From: an uncultured Pelagibacteraceae bacterium
Lineage (GTDB): Bacteria > Pseudomonadota > Alphaproteobacteria > Pelagibacterales > Pelagibacteraceae
DNA length: 64,000 bases
Direction: 5' to 3'
Assembly: GCA_902627805.1 (NCBI GenBank)
Contig: CACOKN010000001.1
Location: forward strand, 1-64,000
Shown in pieces: positions 35,172 through 41,196 of this stretch. The position numbers and the translations under genes were made by a program. How positions within the stretch are numbered: the first letter of the stretch is position 1; each line of letters begins with the position of its first letter. The notes under the pieces were generated by a model. It searched no databases, had not been told where the DNA came from, and saw nothing but the letters and a program-made list of their open reading frames with translations.

Positions 35172-36380
35172 TTAAACATATTGAGGATTTAACCTATTTC
35201 TAACCACGAATAGAGCAATTAAAGATGAGAAAATATATACAAATGAGATCACTGCTATTTGCTCAATAGTAAAGCCTTTGTCAATTAACAAGCCAAATAA
35301 AGCTGTGCCAAAAGCAGTAGAAAATACCATTAATGCTGTTGTTAATGCTTTAATTGATCCAATGTATTTTACGCCATAAATCTCAGCCCAGGTCGATGAC
35401 CCTAAGACATTGGCAAGCCCATTAGAAATGCCAATTAAACCAAGGAATATGAAAGCAGAAATAGAAATATCTAAATAAAACAAAACCAACATTGAAATCA
35501 ACAAAGGTATATTCATAAAGATCAATAGTTTTCTACTAGTAAATTTATCGATTAAAAAACCAGAGCCTAGTAAAGTAATCACTGATAAGACAGAATAAGC
35601 CATAAATGATTGTGCTATGACAAATTCACCCCACTCTTTTGACTCTGTTATATATGACTGATAAACAAATACACCAGTAGCAATCCAAGGCATTGCTAAC
35701 ATATTCAAACAAACTATATAAAATCTATAATCTTTTAAAACCTCATCACGTGTCCAATTTTTAATTTCTTTTTCAACAAAATTTTGATCATTTACATCTT
35801 CCCTTGAGTCAAAGTTCAGGTTTTTAATTAACGCAAAAGAAATAAATGGTAAAAAAAATATTATAAATACAGAAATAGATAGCCAAATGTTTTGCCACGC
35901 AGTTAAAGTAAGCAAATAGACAATTAAAACTGGTAAAATAAATTCTGCAGTTGATAATCCAAACCAACCAATGCTTAGAGCTTTGCCCCTAGATTTAGTA
36001 AAAAATCTTGAAATCGTTGTAGTTGCAGTATGAGACATTAATCCTTGGCCAGAAAACCTCATTAGAAAAACAGCAATAAATAAAAAAACTATTGATGAAA
36101 TCTTCGAAAAGAAAAAACAAGAAAAAGCTAACAAAAGGTTTACATATAATGCAAATCTAAAAATATTTATGTCATCAATCTTTTTACCAACCCAAATTAA
36201 AAGAAAGCTGCTTAATAATGTTGCCGAGGCATAAATTGAGCCAAATTGTCCATGTGTAATTGAAAGTGTTTCTCTAATACTTGAATTAAATAAACCAAGA
36301 AAAAAACTCTGTCCAAAACTAGAAAAAAATGTAAAGATAAATCCAAATATAATTACTTTTAAACTTAAACTTTTAAACAT
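35172..36380 (-). CDS. Major facilitator superfamily transporter
   Basis: 402 residues with about 12 membrane helices and a central charged loop near residue 200 (NLNFDSREDVNDQNFVEKEI). The pattern GQFGSIYASATLLSSFLLIWVGKKIDD matches the MFS loop 2-3 signature region. The substrate is unknown; oxalate/formate- and monocarboxylate-type MFS porters are similar in layout. Only 8 bases separate its start from the divergent dehydrogenase gene, so the promoters of both must overlap coding sequence. Confidence 0.88.
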   Translation of the reverse strand: MFKSLSLKVIIFGFIFTFFSSFGQSFFLGLFNSSIRETLSITHGQFGSIYASATLLSSFLLIWVGKKIDDINIFRFALYVNLLLAFSCFFFSKISSIVFLFIAVFLMRFSGQGLMSHTATTTISRFFTKSRGKALSIGWFGLSTAEFILPVLIVYLLTLTAWQNIWLSISVFIIFFLPFISFALIKNLNFDSREDVNDQNFVEKEIKNWTRDEVLKDYRFYIVCLNMLAMPWIATGVFVYQSYITESKEWGEFVIAQSFMAYSVLSVITLLGSGFLIDKFTSRKLLIFMNIPLLISMLVLFYLDISISAFIFLGLIGISNGLANVLGSSTWAEIYGVKYIGSIKALTTALMVFSTAFGTALFGLLIDKGFTIEQIAVISFVYIFSSLIALFVVRNRLNPQYV

Positions 36381-36388
36381 AAAAAATT

Positions 36389-37258
36389 ATGAGCTCTAAT
36401 GTTGCTTTCATAGGTCTTGGTGTAATGGGCTATCCAATGGCAGGATATATATCAAAAGCTGGTCATAATGTAACTGTTTTTAATCGTACAAAATCAAAAG
36501 CAGAAAAATGGATTGGAGAATACAAAGGTAAAATGGCTGAAACTCCAGCAGATGCAGCCAAAGATGCTGAATATATTTTTACCTGTGTTGGAAATGATAA
36601 TGACTTAAGAGAAGTAACTTTTGGTGACAAAGGAGCTTTCAAAACAATTAAAAAGGGCGCAGTCTATATTGATAACACTACAGCCTCAGCAACAATTGCA
36701 AGAGAGATTTATGATTATGCAAAGAAAAATGGATTTGGCGCATTAGATGCTCCTGTATCTGGTGGACAAGCTGGAGCAGAGAATGGTGCACTAACAGTTA
36801 TGATCGGTGGTGATCAAACTGACTTTGATAAAGCAAAAGACAAAATTGATTGTTATAGCAAAAAAATGAAATTGCTTGGTAAAGCTGGTTGTGGACAATT
36901 AGCTAAGATGGTTAACCAAATTTGTATTGCAGGATTGGTTCAAGGTCTATCTGAAGGAATAAACTTTGGAATGAAAGCTGGATTAAATATGGAGGATGTA
37001 ATCGAAGTTATCTCAAAAGGTGCAGCTCAGTCTTGGCAAATGGAAAATAGATACAAAACAATGATTGATGATAAGTTTGATTTTGGTTTTGCGGTTGACT
37101 GGATGAGAAAAGATTTAAAGATTGCAATGGATGAAGCAAAAAATAATGGTTCATTGCTACCTGTAACAGAACTTGTAGATAAGTTTTATGGAGAAGTACA
37201 AGGATTAGGAGGTAATCGTTGGGACACTTCAAGCTTAATTAAAAGATTCAGAGAGTAA
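36389..37258 (+). CDS. Beta-hydroxyacid dehydrogenase (3-hydroxyisobutyrate/tartronate semialdehyde reductase family)
   Basis: 289 residues. The Rossmann start VAFIGLGVMGYPMAGYISKAG, the substrate loop DAPVSGGQAGAENGALTVMIGG and catalytic lysine in GQLAKMVNQICIAG define the family, which reversibly oxidises 3-hydroxyisobutyrate, tartronate semialdehyde or similar acids. Arg in FNRTKSKAEKW suggests NADP preference (inference). The next gene, a PNPOx-like flavoprotein, starts 3 bases after its stop, so they are co-transcribed. Confidence 0.9.
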   Translation: MSSNVAFIGLGVMGYPMAGYISKAGHNVTVFNRTKSKAEKWIGEYKGKMAETPADAAKDAEYIFTCVGNDNDLREVTFGDKGAFKTIKKGAVYIDNTTASATIAREIYDYAKKNGFGALDAPVSGGQAGAENGALTVMIGGDQTDFDKAKDKIDCYSKKMKLLGKAGCGQLAKMVNQICIAGLVQGLSEGINFGMKAGLNMEDVIEVISKGAAQSWQMENRYKTMIDDKFDFGFAVDWMRKDLKIAMDEAKNNGSLLPVTELVDKFYGEVQGLGGNRWDTSSLIKRFRE

Positions 37259-37261
37259 TGT

Positions 37262-37861
37262 ATGCAACCGGCATACTATGAAAATTTCGAGGAAATTCAA
37301 AATAAGTATTGGTCTATGCTTGATGATGCTGTGACTAATAGAGGTTCTCCTTTTAGAATTCCTGTCTTTGTTTGTGCTCATCAAGATGAGGTGGATGGAA
37401 GAATTGTTGTTCTAAGAAAATCAGATAGAGCAAATAATATATTACAATTTCATACAGATTTAAGATCTCCAAAAGTAGATATTCTTAAAAAAAATAAAAA
37501 TGCCTCTCTAGTTTTCTACGATAAAGAAGAAAAGATACAATTAAGAATAAAAGTAAAATGTGAGGTAAATAATCAAAATTCTATAACAGAATTGTCTTGG
37601 AAGAAAACTCAGCATATAAGTAGACGTTGTTATTTAACTGATAGCCCACCAGGAACTGCCTCAGTAAATCCAACTTCCGGTATGATATCTAAATTAGAAG
37701 ATTTTGATTACACTATGGAACAAAGTGAAGAAGGTTATAAAAACTTTACAGTTATTAAATGTAATATTAAATCTATTGAGTGGCTTTATCTTGCAGCTAA
37801 AGGACACCGAAGAGCCAAATTTGATTTAGAAACTAATAAAAATTCTTGGCTAGTGCCTTAG
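37262..37861 (+). CDS. Pyridoxamine 5'-phosphate oxidase-like FMN-binding protein
   Basis: 199-residue split-barrel flavoprotein. GRIVVLRKSDRANNILQFHTDLRSPKVDILKKN and SLVFYDKEEKIQLRIKVKCEV match the PNPOx fold, including the RSxK-type FMN phosphate-binding region. It lacks the full C-terminal dimer signature of true PdxH, so I call it PNPOx-like rather than pdxH. Its last 14 codons (KFDLETNKNSWLVP) recur at 38273-38317 after the next gene, a sign of past recombination. Confidence 0.85.
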   Translation: MQPAYYENFEEIQNKYWSMLDDAVTNRGSPFRIPVFVCAHQDEVDGRIVVLRKSDRANNILQFHTDLRSPKVDILKKNKNASLVFYDKEEKIQLRIKVKCEVNNQNSITELSWKKTQHISRRCYLTDSPPGTASVNPTSGMISKLEDFDYTMEQSEEGYKNFTVIKCNIKSIEWLYLAAKGHRRAKFDLETNKNSWLVP

Positions 37862-37879
37862 AATAAGTTATATAGCCTT

Positions 37880-38245
37880 ATGGATTTTCAAACTTCAATA
37901 AAAACTTGTTTTAATAAATATGCAATTTTTTCTGGAAGAGCATCAAGGTCTGAATTTTGGTGGTTCTTTTTGTTTGGATTTCTAGGTGCTATTATTGCCT
38001 GGATTGTTGATGTGATGATATTTGGTTATGCATCTGATGCTTATGGTCCAATGTACTTGATATTTTTGCTTATTACTGCATTGCCTTCGATTGCTGTTGG
38101 AGCAAGACGATTACACGATACTGATAAAACAGGTTGGTGGCAATTACTTTGGATAACTTTTGTTGGTGGTATATTGGTAATCATTTGGCAAGCGACTATG
38201 GGAGAAAAAAAGAAAAATAGATACGGCTCTCCAGTAAAAAAATAG
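37880..38245 (+). CDS. DUF805 family inner-membrane protein
   Basis: 121 residues matching DUF805: KYAIFSGRASRSEFWWFFLF near the N-terminus, three membrane helices, and VGARRLHDTDKTGWWQLLW before the last helix, then a basic tail. DUF805 proteins have no assigned function and often appear in variable gene neighbourhoods. This one lies precisely between the intact 3' end of the PNPOx-like gene and a decayed copy of that same 3' end, so it looks inserted. Confidence 0.88.
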   Translation: MDFQTSIKTCFNKYAIFSGRASRSEFWWFFLFGFLGAIIAWIVDVMIFGYASDAYGPMYLIFLLITALPSIAVGARRLHDTDKTGWWQLLWITFVGGILVIIWQATMGEKKKNRYGSPVKK

Positions 38246-38272
38246 TCAAAAAAAAATTCACATTATAATTAG

Positions 38273-38317
38273 AAGATGGATTTAGAGACAAATAAGAATA
38301 ATTGGTTAGTTCCTTAA
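38273..38317 (+). pseudogene. Remnant of a second PNPOx-like 3' end
   Basis: This stretch encodes K-M-DLETNKNNWLVP and a stop in one frame, against K-F-DLETNKNSWLVP and a stop at the end of the intact gene at 37262-37861. Of 12 residues in DLETNKN(S/N)WLVP, 11 agree, while the codons differ mainly at third positions (GAA/GAG, ACT/ACA, AAA/AAG, CTA/TTA, GTG/GTT, TAG/TAA). That pattern suggests a divergent allele of the same gene, not a recent copy. The frame is closed by TAG just upstream (38270-38272). Confidence 0.75.
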
Positions 38318-38395
38318 TTATTCATTGAAAATTTAATCTTTTCATAAGTCTAAATATCGCATCGATAGTAAAATTTTTATCGCTAATCTAAGTTA

Positions 38396-38512
38396 GTGAA
38401 AAATAAAATCAAAAAGTACTTGTTAATAGGTAGTTTTTCTTTTTTTTTAATTAAAGGAATAATTTGGTTATTGATAATTGTGGGTGCTTTTTTCGGAATA
38501 GGAAAAATATAG
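38396..38512 (+). CDS. Small single-helix membrane peptide (38 residues)
   Basis: A frame from the GTG at 38396 encodes a basic start (VKNKIKKYL), one hydrophobic helix (LIGSFSFFLIKGIIWLLIIVG) and a short tail ending GIGKI. Its stop TAG (38510-38512) overlaps the AGGAG Shine-Dalgarno of the next gene, so it would be translationally coupled to it. The positive-inside layout and clean stop argue for a real microprotein; no Shine-Dalgarno is visible in front of the GTG. I recall similar short 'FFLIKGxxWL' proteins in proteobacteria, of unknown function. Confidence 0.55.
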   Translation: MKNKIKKYLLIGSFSFFLIKGIIWLLIIVGAFFGIGKI

Positions 38513-38520
38513 GAGAAAAA

Positions 38521-38823
38521 ATGTATATCGCAATGAATAGATTTAAAATCGTAAAAGGAAAAGAATCTGAGTTTGAAAATGTTTGGAAAAACAGAGAAAC
38601 TCATTTAGCAGAAGTGCCAGGTTTCAAAAATTTTAATTTAGTTAAAGGTGAAGCTAATGAAGATCACACTCTTTATGCATCTCATAGCATATGGGAGACG
38701 AAAGAAGATTTTTGGAATTGGACAAAATCTGAAGCATTTAGACTCGCTCACAAAGATGCTGGAAAGCATAGAGACTTATATATTGGGCCACCTAATTTTG
38801 AGGGCTTTGAAAAGGTATTGTAA
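38521..38823 (+). CDS. Antibiotic biosynthesis monooxygenase (ABM) domain protein
   Basis: 100 residues from the ATG at 38521, chosen because AGGAG (38511-38515) precedes it by 5 bases; a longer upstream frame is not supported. MYIAMNRFKIVKGKESEFENVWKNRETHL and SIWETKEDFWNWTKSEAF are the dimeric alpha/beta-barrel ABM fold, close to HmoA/IsdG-like proteins in style. Such proteins act as monooxygenases or heme-degrading enzymes; which applies here is not known. The 3' end is followed by hairpin element A. Confidence 0.85.
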   Translation: MYIAMNRFKIVKGKESEFENVWKNRETHLAEVPGFKNFNLVKGEANEDHTLYASHSIWETKEDFWNWTKSEAFRLAHKDAGKHRDLYIGPPNFEGFEKVL

Positions 38824-38843
38824 AAAATAAATAATTATGGATT

Positions 38844-38868
38844 GGGGCACTTGGCAACAGAACGCCCC
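38844..38868 (+). repeat. Hairpin repeat element, copy A
   Basis: Core CAACAGAACGCCCC at 38855-38868 with an upstream G-rich arm: GGGGC (38844-38848) can pair with GCCCC (38864-38868), or GGC (38853-38855) with GCC across the loop AACAGAAC. It lies 20 bases after the ABM stop and 11 bases before the YdjM-like start. Copies B and C share 13 identical core bases in the same orientation. Confidence 0.7.
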
Positions 38869-38879
38869 TTAATTAATAT

Positions 38880-39392
38880 ATGCCATTTACACCGTATCAC
38901 ATAGTTGCTGGAGCATCTGTTAAATCAGTTTTTCCAAAATATTTTAGTTTTTCAACATTTACTTTAACAAATGTTTTAATTGATTGTGAAGTACTCTATT
39001 TCTATTTCACAACTGGTTTTCTTTCACATAAATTTTTTCATACAATCCTTGGAGTTTCAATTGTTGCTATTGTTTGTGCAACGCTGGGAAAACCTATTTG
39101 TGAATTTGGTTTAAGAATTTGGAATAAAACTTTAAAGATGGAAAAGATTAAATGGTTTAAAACTGAAATAAAAATAAATAATTTTTCCTCATGGATTGGT
39201 GCGATTACTGGTGCTTTATCACAGTTAATACTTGATAGTATTATGCATAGAGATATGACACCTTTGTTTCCATTTAGTAATGAAAATATCTTCCTAAGAA
39301 TTGTTTCTGTTGAAAACCTGCATTATATCTGTCTTGGATTATTTGTAATTGCTGTATTTATTTATTTAATTAAGAAAGTTTTTTTTAAATAA
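38880..39392 (+). CDS. YdjM/DUF4184-like inner-membrane protein
   Basis: 170 residues with about four membrane segments. It starts PFTPYHIVAGASVKSVFPKYFS and contains LTNVLIDCEVL, HKFFHTILGV and LDSIMHRDMTPLFPF; the spaced His and Asp residues in or near membrane segments recall the YdjM-type putative metal-dependent membrane hydrolases. No activity is established. It is bracketed by hairpin elements A (upstream) and B (downstream), as if it were a single-gene cassette. Confidence 0.7.
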   Translation: MPFTPYHIVAGASVKSVFPKYFSFSTFTLTNVLIDCEVLYFYFTTGFLSHKFFHTILGVSIVAIVCATLGKPICEFGLRIWNKTLKMEKIKWFKTEIKINNFSSWIGAITGALSQLILDSIMHRDMTPLFPFSNENIFLRIVSVENLHYICLGLFVIAVFIYLIKKVFFK

Positions 39393-39398
39393 TACCAA

Positions 39399-39418
39399 GG
39401 GTGGACAACAGAACGCCC
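39399..39418 (+). repeat. Hairpin repeat element, copy B
   Basis: Core CAACAGAACGCCC at 39406-39418. GGGTG (39399-39403) can pair with CGCCC (39414-39418), with one G-U pair. It follows the YdjM-like stop by 6 bases. Its 3' half also takes part in a competing terminator-like hairpin. Confidence 0.7.
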
Positions 39419-39430
39419 ATTCTGTTTTTT
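39407..39430 (+). terminator. Terminator-like hairpin overlapping element B
   Basis: AACAGAA (39407-39413) pairs perfectly with TTCTGTT (39420-39426) around the loop CGCCCA, followed by TTTT. On the plus strand this would terminate the YdjM-like transcript. It is mutually exclusive with the GGGTG/CGCCC pairing of element B, and is not seen at copies A or C. The stem is short and AT-rich, so strength is uncertain. Confidence 0.5.
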
Positions 39431-39698
39431 AATTTATAATATTAATAAAATTGTATTCATCTAGCGTGTGTAAAATTAAATAAATTATAACTGAAAAAAT
39501 TACACTCCAAAATAAATTCATATAAAATTGAGAATGAACCATTCTAGTCATTCTTTCGTATCTATCATGAATTATGTCAGCACTAATTTTTTTTTTGTTT
39601 TGTAAATCATATGTTTCATTTTGCCATAATATTTGACTCAAAAACAAACAAACACATATTAGTAAAATTATAATTATAAATAAAAGAGCATTGGTCAT
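39429..39698 (-). CDS. Hypothetical two-helix membrane protein
   Basis: 89 residues with helices at about 4-24 and 61-81 and a charged loop between (QNKKKISADIIHDRYERMTRM). I do not recognise a family. AAAGGA lies about 7 bases before the ATG at 39698, a fair Shine-Dalgarno. It follows the Imm-like gene by 11 bases on the same strand, so the two form a pair lying between hairpin elements B and C. Confidence 0.6.
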   Translation of the reverse strand: MTNALLFIIIILLICVCLFLSQILWQNETYDLQNKKKISADIIHDRYERMTRMVHSQFYMNLFWSVIFSVIIYLILHTLDEYNFINIIN

Positions 39699-39709
39699 AT
39701 AAATTCCTT

Positions 39710-39958
39710 TTATTTTTTAATTTTTCTTTTTGATTTTCCTTTTACAAATTCAACGACAGAAACATTTGAAGTTGCATTTGTAAGACTTGCATAGAAAAGT
39801 AAAACAAAAAAACCAATAACAGTCCAACCTAGAAAAAGGTTCAAAAAAAATACAGAAACTTTATTACGAACATCTCTAATCAATGCAATTATAAATGGAA
39901 TAAAATATGCTGCGATGAATAATAATAATATAAATAATTGCCAAAAACCTATACTCAT
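39710..39958 (-). CDS. Superinfection immunity (T4 Imm-like) family membrane protein
   Basis: 82 residues, two membrane helices, matching the Imm superinfection family pattern: AAYFIPFIIALIRDVRN, then FFLNLFLGWTVIGFFVLLFYA. The conserved N-LFLGWT-IGW-type core is clear. T4 Imm, 83 residues, blocks DNA entry of a second phage at the inner membrane. Bacterial homologues are widespread and mostly untested, so a role in phage exclusion is an inference. A basic tail (KGKSKRKIKK) ends the protein. Confidence 0.8.
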   Translation of the reverse strand: MSIGFWQLFILLLFIAAYFIPFIIALIRDVRNKVSVFFLNLFLGWTVIGFFVLLFYASLTNATSNVSVVEFVKGKSKRKIKK

Positions 39959-39980
39959 AAGATTTATTAAACCAAATTTT

Positions 39981-40046
39981 CAACGAAGTTCAAAGGAAAA
40001 TCTTGGACAAAAAGAGTAGATCTCTCAACGAAGTTTTCAACGAAGT
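39981..40046. repeat. Three short direct repeats CAACGAAGT
   Basis: CAACGAAGT occurs at 39981-39989, 40026-40034 and 40038-40046; the last two are in tandem with a 12-base period (TCAACGAAGTTT/TCAACGAAGTGG). They lie in the 150-base gap upstream of the Imm-like gene (minus strand) and before element C. They could be operators for that gene or a decayed repeat; nothing further can be said. Confidence 0.5.
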
Positions 40047-40090
40047 GGTTTTAATAAATAAGCAAATATGCTAATTTCTAATCTAATGCC

Positions 40091-40107
40091 GGGCAACAGA
40101 ACGCCCC
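40091..40107 (+). repeat. Hairpin repeat element, copy C
   Basis: Core CAACAGAACGCCCC at 40094-40107. GGGC (40091-40094) pairs with GCCC (40103-40106) across the loop AACAGAAC. It touches the 3' end of the minus-strand gamma-carbonic-anhydrase-like gene, so here its orientation is opposite to the adjoining gene, unlike copies A and B. Confidence 0.7.
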
Positions 40108-40108
40108 C

Positions 40109-40621
40109 TTAAAAAATTGATTTAGAATATTTTTTCCAATTATCTTGATAGTGCTTTGTGTTTTCAAAAACTGCTTTCTTTTCTTCCTCAGTAACTTCTC
40201 TCACAACTTTACCAGGTGAACCTATTACTAAAGAGTTATCAGGTATCTCTTTGTTTTCAGTAATTAAAGCTTTTGCACCTATGATACAATTTTTTCCAAT
40301 CTTAGCGTTATTAAGAATCACTGCACCAATTCCAATTAAACTATTGTCCCCTATCGTACATCCATGGAGCATAACCATATGACCTATAGTTACATCTTTA
40401 CCAACTTTAATGGGATATCCTGGATCGGTATGCAAAACACATCCATCTTGAACATTTGATCCCTCACCTATATGAATATTTTCAATATCTCCTCTTAGAG
40501 TTGCATTAAACCAAACACTTGTATTTTTTTCTAAAGTAACATCACCTATAACAACCGCATTGGGTGCTACCCAATTTTCGCCAGAGTTTTTTGGTTTTTT
40601 ATCTTTTAAATCGTAAAACAT
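40109..40621 (-). CDS. Gamma-carbonic-anhydrase-like hexapeptide-repeat protein (YrdA/PaaY type)
   Basis: 170 residues forming a left-handed beta-helix, with [39 protein letters not shown] early on. The three zinc-ligand histidines of the gamma-CA fold are at the expected spacing: H64 (CVLH), H81 and H86 (GHMVMLHG). Family members are carbonic anhydrases, thioesterases (PaaY) or untested, so the activity is open. It is divergent from the redoxin gene with a 20-base gap. Confidence 0.88.
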   Translation of the reverse strand: MFYDLKDKKPKNSGENWVAPNAVVIGDVTLEKNTSVWFNATLRGDIENIHIGEGSNVQDGCVLHTDPGYPIKVGKDVTIGHMVMLHGCTIGDNSLIGIGAVILNNAKIGKNCIIGAKALITENKEIPDNSLVIGSPGKVVREVTEEEKKAVFENTKHYQDNWKKYSKSIF

Positions 40622-40641
40622 AATTTATATATTATTACATT

Positions 40642-41196
40642 ATGCCAATACAAACTCCAATATGTGATTTCGGTCAAAAGGCTCACGACTTTAAGCTTGA
40701 GTCAACTGATAATAAAATTTTATCTTTAGAAGATATTAAAGGTGAAAATGGAACCTTAATAATGTTTATTTGCAACCATTGTCCCTATGTTAAAGCAGTT
40801 ACAAAAGATATAGCCGAGGATACCAAAAAATTGAGAGATTTAGGAATTAACTCTGTAGCAATCTGTGCAAATGATGCTGAGAATTATCCAGAAGACTCGT
40901 TTGAAAATATGATTGAATTTGCAAAAAAAAATCAATTCAATTTTCCATATTTGGTTGATGAAACACAAGAAATAGCCAGAACTTATGATGCTGTATGTAC
41001 TCCAGATTTTTTTGGGTACAACAAAAATTTAGAGCTTCAATATCGAGGCAGATTGAGAGAATTAAAAAATTTAGTTCCTGTAAGAGATGGTGATAGCGAT
41101 CTATTAGTTGCCATGAAACTAATTGCTGAAACTGGTAAAGGACCTGAAAACCAAACTCCTAGTGCTGGTTGTAGTATTAAGTGGAAAACTGATTAA
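40642..41196 (+). CDS. Thioredoxin-fold redoxin (AhpC/TSA-like)
   Basis: 184 residues with the peroxiredoxin/TlpA-like fold: FGQKAHDFKLESTDNKILSLEDIKGENGTLIMFICNHCPYVKAV. The reactive site is C44-N-H-C47-P. The matching segment CTPDFFGYNKNLELQYRGRL follows. The NHCPYVK wording is that of a widespread untested family of thiol proteins near peroxiredoxins. No signal peptide, so cytoplasmic. One base overlaps the following GT4 gene. Confidence 0.87.
   Translation: MPIQTPICDFGQKAHDFKLESTDNKILSLEDIKGENGTLIMFICNHCPYVKAVTKDIAEDTKKLRDLGINSVAICANDAENYPEDSFENMIEFAKKNQFNFPYLVDETQEIARTYDAVCTPDFFGYNKNLELQYRGRLRELKNLVPVRDGDSDLLVAMKLIAETGKGPENQTPSAGCSIKWKTD

Noticed and set aside
38383-38604. 73-codon minus-strand frame
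   Set aside because: Overlaps both the membrane microprotein and the start of the ABM gene, which have better codon and ribosome-site support.
38844-40107. CRISPR array or attC integron sites
   Set aside because: Only three copies at 550-690 base distances, no regular spacers, no GTTRRRY core and no cas or integrase gene in the window.
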